Positions 32,413 through 41,251 of a stretch of 64,000 bases of DNA are shown here, piece by piece. This DNA is from Oceanobacillus jordanicus (GTDB taxonomy: Bacteria; Bacillota; Bacilli; Bacillales; Amphibacillaceae). The notes beneath the pieces are model-generated. The model did no database searches. It was not told where the DNA came from and saw only the letters and a program-made list of their open reading frames with translations. Each line of letters begins with the position of its first letter. Within the stretch, counting starts at the first letter, position 1. The position numbers and the translations under genes were made by a program. The stretch covers positions 42,801 through 106,800 of the forward strand of contig NZ_JAIFZM010000012.1 in assembly GCF_022095695.1 (NCBI RefSeq), in the 5' to 3' direction.

Positions 32413-33237
32413 ATGATTATCAATCACAATATTTCAGCTCTTAATGCACATCGCCAATTAGGAGCAAACCAAAACGCAACACAAAATTCTTTGGAGAAAC
32501 TTTCTTCAGGTCTTGGAATTAACAAAGCTGGAGACGATGCTGCAGGTCTAGCAATCTCTGAAAAAATGCGTGGACAAATTAAAGGTCTTGAAATGGCTTC
32601 TAAGAATGCTCAAGATGGTATTTCTTTAATTCAAACTGCTGAAGGTGCATTGAATGAAACGCATTCAATCCTTCAACGTATGCGTGAATTGGCTGTGCAA
32701 AGCTCTAACGATACAAATACAGACAAAGACCGTGCAGAATTGCAAAAAGAAGTAGATCAACTATCACAAGAAATTACTCGTATTGCTGACAACACTGAAT
32801 TTAACACGCAAAACTTGCTTGGTGGAGAGTTTGAAGCTACATTCCACATTGGTGCAAATGAAGGCCAAAACCTAAAAATCCAAGTTGACGCAATGGACGC
32901 TGAATCATTGGGTGTTGCTAGATCAACTACTGAAGGCATTGATATTTCAAACCAAGAAGCTGCTGACACAGCAATCACTACTATCCAGGAAGCAATCGAC
33001 ACAGTTTCGGCTGAACGTTCTAAACTCGGGGCAACTCAAAACCGCCTAGAGCATACTATTAACAACCTTGGAACTTCTTCCGAAAACCTAACGGCTGCTG
33101 AATCTCGTATTCGTGACGTTGACATGGCAAAAGAAATGATGAACTTTACTAAAAACAACATCCTTAGCCAGGCAGCGCAAAGCATGCTAGCTCAAGCAAA
33201 TCAACAACCACAGGGAGTACTCCAGTTACTTCAGTAG
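32413..33237 (+). CDS. hag: Flagellin
   Basis: A 274-residue flagellar filament protein consisting of the conserved D0/D1 ends with almost no variable centre. N-terminal MIINHNISALNAHRQL and SSGLGINKAGDDAAGLAISE, and C-terminal GATQNRLEHTINNLGTSSEN and ending QPQGVLQLLQ, are diagnostic. ATG follows GGAGG. It has a sigma-D promoter and a leader with likely CsrA sites, as in B. subtilis. It stands alone, away from any fla/che operon, and is followed by a terminator. No secretion chaperone or glycosylation gene is adjacent; the next operon is of ATP-grasp ligases. Confidence 0.96.
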   Translation: MIINHNISALNAHRQLGANQNATQNSLEKLSSGLGINKAGDDAAGLAISEKMRGQIKGLEMASKNAQDGISLIQTAEGALNETHSILQRMRELAVQSSNDTNTDKDRAELQKEVDQLSQEITRIADNTEFNTQNLLGGEFEATFHIGANEGQNLKIQVDAMDAESLGVARSTTEGIDISNQEAADTAITTIQEAIDTVSAERSKLGATQNRLEHTINNLGTSSENLTAAESRIRDVDMAKEMMNFTKNNILSQAAQSMLAQANQQPQGVLQLLQ

Positions 33238-33247
33238 TATTGAATCT

Positions 33248-33278
33248 AAGACTCTGGCATCGGCTGGGGTCTTTTTTT
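33248..33278 (+). terminator. Intrinsic terminator of hag
   Basis: AAGACTCTGGC and GCTGGGGTCTT pair (with mismatches) around ATCG, then T7. Confidence 0.8.
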
Positions 33279-33505
33279 TATCTATTTTATATGATAAGGT
33301 ATCTTTTTAAGAAATCTAATTCCTCTATTTTAACTACCCCTTATTCATTTAGAAAATAGTTTCCAAGAGTAAAAATACTTTTATTGAAAATCTAGAAAAC
33401 ATAAGAAAACTCAGAGTTGCCTTTTATCTTACAGCAAATTAACCGATAATAGTATTAGCAAATGAACCATTTTACTTGTAATTTATAAACAAAGGAAGTG
33501 TCAAC

Positions 33506-36025
33506 ATGGAAAAGTTAAATGATAAGAAAAACTTTCAAATAATAAATATTATCTCTACTCTAATAGAGGCAACAGATCATTTTTCTAAACTTATTAAGCA
33601 AAATGAATTAAATCAAAGTATACATATGTTTAGTTCGATTGTTGAAGGGGTTTCTACTATCGAAAAAGCGTTAAATGCTAATCAATTGTCTAAAGAAAGT
33701 AAAATGGAAAAGGATAAGATTGAACACTCTTTATTATTAATTGCTCAAGCATTAGAAAAACGGCAAATGATAAAGGTTTCAGAGATTATTCAGTTTTCAC
33801 TTGCACCGCAGCTGAAAAGGTTGGAAAAAATATATGAGGTAGAACTGCCAGTTCTATCCCAGGGTAAAATTGTCGTAGGAGTTTATTACGGCGCAATGAG
33901 CCCAAGACAAGTCTATCCAAAAGAAAGAATAGATGCGTTAGTGGAAGAAGCTACAAATCAACAAGTGCAAGTTGTATTTTTCTGTTTAAGTGACGTAAAC
34001 ATAGAAGAGAAACTAATTCATGGCGAAATTTATAAAAATGGTAATTGGATACGGGAATCCGTTGAATATCCACATTCTATTTATAATGTAGACATGGTTT
34101 CTAGAGGAAGACAAACACCAATTGAAAGAAAATTAAGAAGTGAAATTCCTTTTACGAACTTTGGACTTGGAAACAAATTTCTTTTGCCAAAAAGATTGGT
34201 TAAATACAAAAGGTTTGCAGAATTACTTGTACCTTTTAAAGGTATTACGAAAGAGGATGTAGTATATGACTTTTTAAATGATAAAAGTAAAGCTGTTATT
34301 AAACCCATTCACGGGAGCCAAGGTAGAGATATTTACTTTATTGAAAAAAAAAGGAATCATTTCTCAATTTTAGAAGGAAAAAAAGAAAGAATCCTAGGAC
34401 AACAAAAGTTTAGTGATTGGGTTCAGCATACGTTACTACAGAAAAACAGGAAATATATTATTCAAAACTATATAGAATCCCGTACCCATGAAAGTGAACC
34501 TTTCGATATACGAGCCCATGTTCAAAAGAATTATGAAGGTAAATGGACATTAACGAACATATACCCGCGTGTGGGGAATAAAAAGAGTATACTTAGTAAC
34601 ATTAGTCGCGGGGGGAGAACCGAAAGTTTAGATACCTTTTTAAAAACTGAATTTGAAAGTAAAGGAGAACAGTATAGTAAGGATTTAAAAGAGCTAGCTT
34701 TAGATCTAACCCATCATTTAGATAAACTATTTGGATTTGCTTTAAGTGATTTAGGGATTGACTTAACAATTGATCAATCAGGGCGTTTTTGGATGCATGA
34801 GGTAAATAATGGACCCCAAACGAAATATCATGAGAAAGATTGGGCAAAAAATATAATAGGGTATGCAAAATATGTAGCTGAGAATGGAATTTACTCTACG
34901 AATGAATTTCAAAATGGAAGAAAGCTTAAAGACCAATTTAATTCAAAAGCTTCAAAATTAGCGGTAGCAAATTTAAGTAAGAATAAAGTAGCAATTGGTA
35001 TGCTAACACCACAAGGTGAAGATGATAAATTAGCAACTGCTTGTGCATACGTAGCAAATTATGAGGGTTCAAATTTTTACTATTTTAGCCCGAAAGATGT
35101 TGATTATGATACAGGCTTAATTAGAGGCTATTTTTATGAGAATAAGGAATGGACTCCTAAAATAGTACCCTATCCTGATGTTATCTATGACCGATTAAGA
35201 TTACGTGGAACGGGATATTATAATGAAATATATGGAGAGTTTGAAGGTATACCTATTACTAATGAATTTTATGGAAATTCAATTAGTAAACTAGAAGTCT
35301 ACGATAAACTTCAAGAGACAGGTGAACTTAACGAAGTAATTATTCCATATCAAAAAGTAACACGGACAAAAGATATATTAGATTTTATTGCACGTTATGA
35401 AGCTGTAATCGTTAAACCAGAAGTTGGATCTTTTGCGCGTGGTGTGCACTTAATCGAAAAACAAGATTCAGGCCAATATTTAGTAGCAGAAAAAGACAAT
35501 AAACAGGTATACAGTGAATTAGCTTTAGCAAAATTTTTACGAAAAATACTTGAAGAAGGTAGTTTTCTTGTACAAAAATACATTGAAACAAGAACAAAGG
35601 AAGGGAATCCATTTGATATACGAGTCCATATGATGAAAAACGGCAAGAATAATTGGGACTTCGTAACAATATATCCTCGTATAGGATTAAACTATGCCAC
35701 CATTATGTCGATGAATAGTGGTGGTTATACAGGGAAATTAGTGGGTTTTCTAAAAAGAAATTTTCCTAATAATCGTATCGAAAAAATCGAAGAGTCCATT
35801 AAGGATGCTGCGTTAAATGTAACGAATACATTCTCTTCTCTTTATGAAGAAAACTTTAATGAAATAGCATTTGATTTTGCACTAGACAAAAATGCAATAC
35901 CATATTTAATTGAAGTAAATATCAATAAACCTGGTATTACAGTATTTGAATTTGATTTGGCACGTTATGCTATTCCAAATGCAATCCACATAGCAAAACA
36001 ACATGAAGGGATGTCCATAAATTGA
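33506..36025 (+). CDS. Double ATP-grasp protein, two fused YheC/YheD-type domains
   Basis: An 839-residue protein with three parts. Residues 1-115 are a helical domain I do not recognise. Residues 118-465 and 490-835 are two ATP-grasp ligase domains of the YheC/YheD spore-coat-associated type; both show the parallel motifs VIKPIHGSQGRDIYFIE / VIVKPEVGSFARGVHLIE, YIESRT / YIETRT, PFDIRAHVQKN / PFDIRVHMMKN and a metal-site Glu-Val-Asn (HEVNNGP / IEVNINKPG). Single-domain YheC/D proteins have about 360-450 residues, so this is a fusion. It overlaps the downstream Ddl homologue by 4 bases. The region looks richer in A+T than its neighbours. The reaction is unknown; ATP-dependent carboxylate-amine ligation is inferred. 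Confidence 0.82.
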   Translation: MEKLNDKKNFQIINIISTLIEATDHFSKLIKQNELNQSIHMFSSIVEGVSTIEKALNANQLSKESKMEKDKIEHSLLLIAQALEKRQMIKVSEIIQFSLAPQLKRLEKIYEVELPVLSQGKIVVGVYYGAMSPRQVYPKERIDALVEEATNQQVQVVFFCLSDVNIEEKLIHGEIYKNGNWIRESVEYPHSIYNVDMVSRGRQTPIERKLRSEIPFTNFGLGNKFLLPKRLVKYKRFAELLVPFKGITKEDVVYDFLNDKSKAVIKPIHGSQGRDIYFIEKKRNHFSILEGKKERILGQQKFSDWVQHTLLQKNRKYIIQNYIESRTHESEPFDIRAHVQKNYEGKWTLTNIYPRVGNKKSILSNISRGGRTESLDTFLKTEFESKGEQYSKDLKELALDLTHHLDKLFGFALSDLGIDLTIDQSGRFWMHEVNNGPQTKYHEKDWAKNIIGYAKYVAENGIYSTNEFQNGRKLKDQFNSKASKLAVANLSKNKVAIGMLTPQGEDDKLATACAYVANYEGSNFYYFSPKDVDYDTGLIRGYFYENKEWTPKIVPYPDVIYDRLRLRGTGYYNEIYGEFEGIPITNEFYGNSISKLEVYDKLQETGELNEVIIPYQKVTRTKDILDFIARYEAVIVKPEVGSFARGVHLIEKQDSGQYLVAEKDNKQVYSELALAKFLRKILEEGSFLVQKYIETRTKEGNPFDIRVHMMKNGKNNWDFVTIYPRIGLNYATIMSMNSGGYTGKLVGFLKRNFPNNRIEKIEESIKDAALNVTNTFSSLYEENFNEIAFDFALDKNAIPYLIEVNINKPGITVFEFDLARYAIPNAIHIAKQHEGMSIN

Positions 36026-37128
36026 AAAAGATAAATGTAGGGATAATTTATGGTGGTAAATCCGTTGAGCATGAAGTTTCATTACAATCCGCTAATAGTA
36101 TTGTTAAAGCTATCAATAGAGATAAATTTGAACCCATCTTAATAGGGGTTGATAAAAAGGGGAAATGGCATCTTAATAATGAAGCTTCTTATTTATTTAA
36201 TCCAGAAAACATAGAACAAGTAGAATTAAATAAATCAAAAGATCATGTTGCCATCCTACCAGGTGAAATGAAAAACCAGTTAATATTGACTAAATATGGT
36301 AGTCCTTTAAAGCAACTTGATGTCATATTTCCAGTTGTTCATGGAACTTTAGGAGAAGATGGAAGTATTCAAGGGTTATTAAAAATTGCGAATCTACCGT
36401 ATGTTGGCTCTGACGTGTTGGGGTCGGCAATATGTATGGATAAAGATATTGCTAAGCGTTTAATGCAAGGAGTTGGCATCAATGTTGCAAAATGGCAGTC
36501 TTTCACTATCTCTCAACGGGATAAAATACATTATGAAGAATTAGCCACGTATTTAGGCAGATCAATGTTTATAAAACCTGCAAATTTAGGGTCATCAGTC
36601 GGTGTGAGTAATGTCTCGACAAAAGAAGAATTTGAAAATGCAATAAATATGGTGTTTGAATATGACCATAAAATAATTATCGAAGAGACAATTATTGGTA
36701 GGGAAATTAATTTTGCATTACTGGGGAATGAGAATCCACTAGTTTCTCTCCCAGGTGAAGTTCTAATAAACAACGGATTATACTCTTACAAATCAAAATA
36801 CATGAATGAAGATGATACCAAATTTGGAATACCAGCAAAATTAAATGAGAGTAAAATTGATGAAATGCAACGTGTAGCCTTAAAAGCTTTTGAGACACTA
36901 CAATGCGAAGGTCTTGCTCGTGTAGATTTTTTCTTGACAGACGATGGTTGTTTTTATGTTAATGAAGTGAACACATTGCCTTCCTTTGCAAAGACTAGTA
37001 TTTATCCAAGATTATGGGAAGCTAGCGGTCTCGATTACTCAGATTTAATCAACCATTTAATAAATCTAGCAATTAAACGATATAATCGACAACAAAAATT
37101 TAAAAGTACTTTATTACCTAGCATATAG
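36022..37128 (+). CDS. ddl: D-alanine--D-alanine ligase family protein
   Basis: A 368-residue ATP-grasp ligase. Motifs include YGGKSVEHEVSLQSANSI (residues 10-27), GTLGEDGSIQGLL, KPANLGSSVGVS, YSYKSKY (the loop carrying the Tyr of D-Ala-D-Ala ligases) and NEVNTLPSFAKTSIYPRLW, where the usual Gly after Pro is Ser. Start TTG/ATG choice: the frame begins at TTG 36022, four bases inside the preceding gene, so the two are translationally coupled. Pairing with a double ATP-grasp protein is unusual for the housekeeping ligase, so this may be a second, specialised copy making a D-Ala-containing dipeptide or another peptide. Housekeeping function cannot be excluded. Confidence 0.85.
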   Translation: MKKINVGIIYGGKSVEHEVSLQSANSIVKAINRDKFEPILIGVDKKGKWHLNNEASYLFNPENIEQVELNKSKDHVAILPGEMKNQLILTKYGSPLKQLDVIFPVVHGTLGEDGSIQGLLKIANLPYVGSDVLGSAICMDKDIAKRLMQGVGINVAKWQSFTISQRDKIHYEELATYLGRSMFIKPANLGSSVGVSNVSTKEEFENAINMVFEYDHKIIIEETIIGREINFALLGNENPLVSLPGEVLINNGLYSYKSKYMNEDDTKFGIPAKLNESKIDEMQRVALKAFETLQCEGLARVDFFLTDDGCFYVNEVNTLPSFAKTSIYPRLWEASGLDYSDLINHLINLAIKRYNRQQKFKSTLLPSI

Positions 37129-37320
37129 AAGAGATGTTACAAAGGCACTGTTTATTTTATTTCACAAGCATGATATCTACCGAGATGGAACACTTCCATT
37201 ACTCGGCCCTACATAAGCCACCAAGTTTTTCGACGATTGTCGCAAGAGAATAATTGTTTAGTATACTGTTTTTTATAGGAACAATGGTTTTAGCTGAGTG
37301 TCAAATTTAAAAAAGTTAGA
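37129..37320. other. Intergenic stretch with one hairpin
   Basis: CCGAG-ATGGAA pairs with TTCCAT-TA-CTCGG at 37180-37205 without a T tract; it may end the ligase operon. Nothing else is recognised. Confidence 0.35.
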
Positions 37321-37368
37321 TAAAAAACACCCCAAAAAGTTAGATCTAATTCTAACCTTTGGGGTTAA
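37321..37368 (-). terminator. Intrinsic terminator of the chemoreceptor gene
   Basis: On the minus strand CCCCAAAGGTTAGA pairs with TCTAACTTTTTGGGG, followed by a T run. Confidence 0.82.
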
Positions 37369-37394
37369 TTAATGTTGTTCTATAGTCTTACCTT

Positions 37395-39380
37395 TTACAA
37401 CTTAAACTGCTCCACAACCTCCTGCAATTCCTCCGCCATAATGGAGAGGGAATTAGCTGAATCGGTAATTTCCTCCATGGATGCTAGCTGTTCCTCTGTT
37501 GAAGCAGAAACGTTTTGTGCTGCTCCAGAAGTTGTTTCAGAAATACCTGCAAGACTATCAAATGTTTCTACAAATTGGTCTGTGCCTGAAGAGATTTCTT
37601 GAATTTTTGAAGCAACCTGTTGGATCTGTGTCGTTACTGTATTTACAAATGATGTAATATCATTAAAGGACTGACCAGCTTCGCTAACCACTTCAATTCC
37701 TCGATCTACTTCGGTAGTACCGGTTTCCATCGCCTTCACTGCGTCGACGGATTCGCTCTGTATAGATTGAATCATATTCTTAATCTGCTCGGATGATTGA
37801 GACGATTGCTCTGCAAGCTTACGAACTTCATCTGCTACAACAGCAAAGCCTTTCCCGTGTTCCCCAGCTCTTGCCGCTTCGATAGCCGCATTCAAGGCTA
37901 ATAGATTGGTTTGCTCTGCAATATTCGTGATAACATCCACGATTTCCCCAATTTCTCTCGTTTTATTACCAAGACCTTTAATGTTTCCTGAAAGTTCATG
38001 GACCGTTTTCTTAATGAACTCCATTTGGCCAACCGTTGTCTTAATTGCTTTGTTACCCGCATCGACGACTGTTGTAGCATCTGCAGCAGTTGAGGAAACC
38101 TCATTGGAACTGGTTGCAATTTGTTGAATAGATGATGACATTTCCTGCGCCATTCTGGAGCTGGAATCTATGCTGCTAGATTGACTTTCCACGCCGGAAG
38201 CTACATCTTGAATAGAATTCGTAATTTGTTCTGTAGCTACTGTGTTCTGTTGCGAACTTGCATTTAACTCCTCAGAAGATGCTGCAAGGTTGTTCGCTTT
38301 ATCTCTTACTTGTACAATTACTTCATTTAAATGCTTTCTCATGCGATTGAAGGCTTGTGCCAATTGGCCAATCTCATCATTACTATCATTTGTCACAGAA
38401 ACAGTTAAATCACCCTTGCTCATTTTATTAGCAACTTCTACAAGGTTATTAACTGGTCTAGTGATAGAACGAATAATTAATAGTACGATTGCAATCCCGA
38501 TAGCAAGTGCGCCAGCAATTACAAATAGTGTTGTGTGTAGAATAGGCGCCACAGCATCATCTACTTCACTTTGATACATACTACCAGCTATCTTCCAGCC
38601 GGCCGACTCATTTGTCGTGAAGGCGAGTTTTTTCTTGTCCCCTTCAAACTTATAATCAAACGTACCTTTGTCTGTTACATAAAGATCTTTTATAAAAGAT
38701 TCAGTTGCTTCGGACCCAGCTTCATTACTAGGATGAGTAATATAATGGCTGCTACCGTCTAATAAGAATACATATCCCTCTTTACCAATATTAATTTGGT
38801 CTACCATCGCTGCCAAGTTTCCCAAGTTTAAATCTACACCAATAACACCTTGGCCATCTTCAGTCGTTTGGGCAATCGTTACAACCACATCCTGTGTTGA
38901 GTTAGATACGTAAGGCTCTGTAATAACTATTTCACTTTGGTTTTCCATAGCCTGTTGATACCAAGGTCGTTCGCGTGGGTCATAATCCTCTGATTGTTCA
39001 ATGGACTCAGGAGCGGTTAGAAAGTCGCCTTCGCTTGTACCTACATAGGTTTGATCAATATCGGCTTTAGAATCATGGTTTCTGTTCAGCAAAGTTTGTA
39101 TTTCTTCCGTGCTACCATTTATTATGGTTTCCGCAGAAATAGCATTAGATAGAAAGTCTACATTTTCCATCTGTGCCTGAAGAAGCTGATTAATCGTATG
39201 GTCTACCAGCTCTACACTTTCCCGTGCAGTTTCCATCATTCGATTATCTGTATTATCTTTAGCACTCATATAAGAAGTATAGGCAATAATGCAGCTGGGA
39301 ACTAACAGTACCAGTAAAAAGGACAAGAGTAGCTTGTTCTTTAAGTTGAACGTGAATTTTTTAGTTTTTAATTTTTTCAT
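37395..39380 (-). CDS. Methyl-accepting chemotaxis protein, dCache type (copy 1)
   Basis: A 661-residue membrane chemoreceptor: N-terminal span (about residues 13-32), extracellular double-Cache domain with the ligand motif [14 protein letters not shown], second span (about residues 280-302), HAMP and a C-terminal signalling domain with the tip [28 protein letters not shown] 39380 is chosen because its paralogue at 41252-43237 then has exactly the same length; upstream in-frame codons lack a good ribosome site. A sigma-D -10 lies upstream. It is nearly identical to copy 2 over the whole signalling half. Dipeptide or amino-acid sensing, as in McpB/McpC, is plausible but not shown. Confidence 0.93.
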   Translation of the reverse strand: MKKLKTKKFTFNLKNKLLLSFLLVLLVPSCIIAYTSYMSAKDNTDNRMMETARESVELVDHTINQLLQAQMENVDFLSNAISAETIINGSTEEIQTLLNRNHDSKADIDQTYVGTSEGDFLTAPESIEQSEDYDPRERPWYQQAMENQSEIVITEPYVSNSTQDVVVTIAQTTEDGQGVIGVDLNLGNLAAMVDQINIGKEGYVFLLDGSSHYITHPSNEAGSEATESFIKDLYVTDKGTFDYKFEGDKKKLAFTTNESAGWKIAGSMYQSEVDDAVAPILHTTLFVIAGALAIGIAIVLLIIRSITRPVNNLVEVANKMSKGDLTVSVTNDSNDEIGQLAQAFNRMRKHLNEVIVQVRDKANNLAASSEELNASSQQNTVATEQITNSIQDVASGVESQSSSIDSSSRMAQEMSSSIQQIATSSNEVSSTAADATTVVDAGNKAIKTTVGQMEFIKKTVHELSGNIKGLGNKTREIGEIVDVITNIAEQTNLLALNAAIEAARAGEHGKGFAVVADEVRKLAEQSSQSSEQIKNMIQSIQSESVDAVKAMETGTTEVDRGIEVVSEAGQSFNDITSFVNTVTTQIQQVASKIQEISSGTDQFVETFDSLAGISETTSGAAQNVSASTEEQLASMEEITDSANSLSIMAEELQEVVEQFKL

Positions 39381-39431
39381 GTGTAATAACACCACTCTCT
39401 TAGTTGATTTAGGAATGTACATTCTCCAGTT

Positions 39432-39439
39432 ATATCGAC
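39432..39439 (-). promoter_or_regulatory. Sigma-D -10 element of chemoreceptor copy 1
   Basis: GTCGATAT on the minus strand, about 50 bases before the start codon; the matching -35 is weak. The same element and flanking sequence occur before copy 2. Confidence 0.6.
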
Positions 39440-39578
39440 AGAAAAAATGGTTTATAAAGAAAATATAGTAAATTAATTGTTGGGAATAAATGGGCAAAAC
39501 TTTGAAATAGCCTCCTGCTCTCATTTGGGCGAATGTCCTAAATTATATTTTTCCATATCCACTAAATTATTAATGGTT

Positions 39579-39613
39579 ACTTTGGCATGCTGGGACGAAG
39601 CCAAAGTTTTTTT
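39579..39613 (+). terminator. Attenuator-like hairpin in the purine permease leader
   Basis: ACTTTGGC at 39579-39586 pairs with GCCAAAGT at 39600-39607, followed by T7. No plus-strand gene lies upstream, so this terminator would act on the leader of the permease gene 35 bases downstream. I could not recognise a purine aptamer in front of it. Confidence 0.6.
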
Positions 39614-39647
39614 ATACAGAAGTAGCATATAGGAGATACTACACATC

Positions 39648-40946
39648 ATGAGAAACTTTTTTGGATTTACAGAGAGAAATACATCATATAAACAGGAAAT
39701 TTTAGCCGGTCTAACAACCTTTCTTTCAGTTTCGTATATTTTAGTCGTAAACCCACTTATACTTAGCCAAGCAGGGATGGACAGAGGGGCTGTGTTTACA
39801 GCTACTGCACTAACTGCGATCATTGGGACTTTACTTATTGGGTTGCTTGCTAATTATCCGATCGCAATTGCGCCTAGTATGGGACTGAATTCATTCTTTA
39901 CGTTCTCTGTAGTTATTGGAATGGGAATTGAATGGCAAGTAGCTTTGACTGGGGTTTTTATTGCGGGAATTATTTTTATGATTTTAAGCTTAATGAAAAT
40001 CAGGGAAAAAATCATTAATACGATACCGGAGGACTTAAAACATGCAATTGCTGCTGGGATTGGTTTTTTCATTGCGTTTATTGGGTTTAAAAATGCAGGA
40101 ATTATTGTTGCGAATCCAGATACGTTTGTTTCGATTGGTGATTTAACATTACCTGGAACAGCATTAGCTATCATTGGTCTCCTTACAACAATTATTATGC
40201 TCGTTCGTGGAATGAATGGGGCAATATTTTATGGGATGGCAATTACAACAATTATTGGAATGCTTATTGGCTTTATTAAGATTCCATCTTCGATTATCGG
40301 TACGATTCCGAGTCTTGAACCAACGTTTGGTGCTGTGTTTATGAATCTCGATGCTATTTTTACACCAGAGGTATTAGCCGTTATTTTTACCTTTTTATTT
40401 GTTGCTTTTTTTGATACAGCGGGCGCGTTAATCGCACTTACGAGCCAAGCGGGAATCATGAAAAACAATAAGATTCCGAAGATAGGAAGAGCATTGCTAG
40501 CGGATTCTTCAGCTGCGTCAATCGGAGCGATATTAGGAACTTCCACACCTGCCACGAGTGTAGAATCATCCTCAGGAATTGCGGTTGGGGGAAGAACTGG
40601 ATTTACCTCGATCATCACTGCGCTTTGCTTTGCGATTGCATTATTCTTTTCACCAATTCTTGCTGTCATAACAACAGAAGTCACTGCTCCTGCGTTAATT
40701 GTTGTTGGGGCATTAATGGCAATGGATATTCGGAATGTTAATTGGAGTAAAATAGAAGTAGTAATTCCAGCATTTTTGACTATTATTATGATGCCACTAA
40801 CTTCCAGTGTGGCCATGGGACTTGCTTTTGGGTTTATCCTTTATCCCTTAGCATTATTAGCCCAAAAGCGTTATAGAGAAATCAATCCTATTATGTATGT
40901 CATTTGCCTGTTATTTATTTTATATTTTATCTTTATTGCAGAGTGA
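39648..40946 (+). CDS. NCS2-family purine permease (guanine/hypoxanthine, PbuG-like)
   Basis: A 432-residue membrane protein of the AzgA-like NCS2 group with about 12-13 spans. Family segments include TTFLSVSYILVVNPLILSQAG, IAIAPSMGLNSFFTF and GTSTPATSVESSSGIAVGGR. ATG follows AGGAGA. It is a one-gene unit lying between two near-identical chemoreceptor genes on the other strand. The leader contains an attenuator-like hairpin, so purine-dependent control is possible. PbuG and PbuO cannot be told apart by eye. Confidence 0.9.
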   Translation: MRNFFGFTERNTSYKQEILAGLTTFLSVSYILVVNPLILSQAGMDRGAVFTATALTAIIGTLLIGLLANYPIAIAPSMGLNSFFTFSVVIGMGIEWQVALTGVFIAGIIFMILSLMKIREKIINTIPEDLKHAIAAGIGFFIAFIGFKNAGIIVANPDTFVSIGDLTLPGTALAIIGLLTTIIMLVRGMNGAIFYGMAITTIIGMLIGFIKIPSSIIGTIPSLEPTFGAVFMNLDAIFTPEVLAVIFTFLFVAFFDTAGALIALTSQAGIMKNNKIPKIGRALLADSSAASIGAILGTSTPATSVESSSGIAVGGRTGFTSIITALCFAIALFFSPILAVITTEVTAPALIVVGALMAMDIRNVNWSKIEVVIPAFLTIIMMPLTSSVAMGLAFGFILYPLALLAQKRYREINPIMYVICLLFILYFIFIAE

Positions 40947-41180
40947 TTCATTAAGAAGTACTCCAAAATTGGAAGTGAATGTATATGACATGGATTCGCG
41001 GAAACCTCTCCTTTTTATACTATTAAATTGGATGGGAAAAGAGACTGCGAAGAGTTCAAGTAAGCGGTTAGGGAAATACAATCGGTTCGCATAACAGATA
41101 AAGACGAAGATCAAATAATAATTAAAATCTTTCGCCGTTAGTTCGTTCAGAACGTAGAGGCTGGGACAAAAATACAGCAA

Positions 41181-41232
41181 TTAAAAAGAGTGGTACTTTC
41201 ACCCATAGGTTGGGAAGTACCACTCTTTTATT
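41181..41232. terminator. Bidirectional terminator
   Basis: AAAGAGTGGTACTT and AAGTACCACTCTTT pair around a 14-base loop, with A and T tracts on both sides. It serves the permease on the plus strand and chemoreceptor copy 2 on the minus strand. Confidence 0.88.
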
Positions 41233-41251
41233 ATTCTATAGTCTTCTATAA

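Noticed and set aside
33506..37128. Genomic island or mobile element bounded by integrase or repeats
   Set aside because: The stretch looks A+T-rich, but no integrase, transposase, tRNA or direct repeat is seen at its borders.
39500..39613. Purine riboswitch ahead of the NCS2 permease
   Set aside because: The conserved purine-aptamer core could not be found; only a terminator-like hairpin is supported.
41158..41173. GAGGCTGGGACAAAAA, which resembles half of an inverted repeat widespread in Firmicutes
   Set aside because: Only one arm is present here, so no element can be called.
40947..41180. Small ORFs between the permease and chemoreceptor copy 2 (65 and 86 codons)
   Set aside because: No ribosome sites, no recognisable protein character, and they overlap each other on opposite strands.
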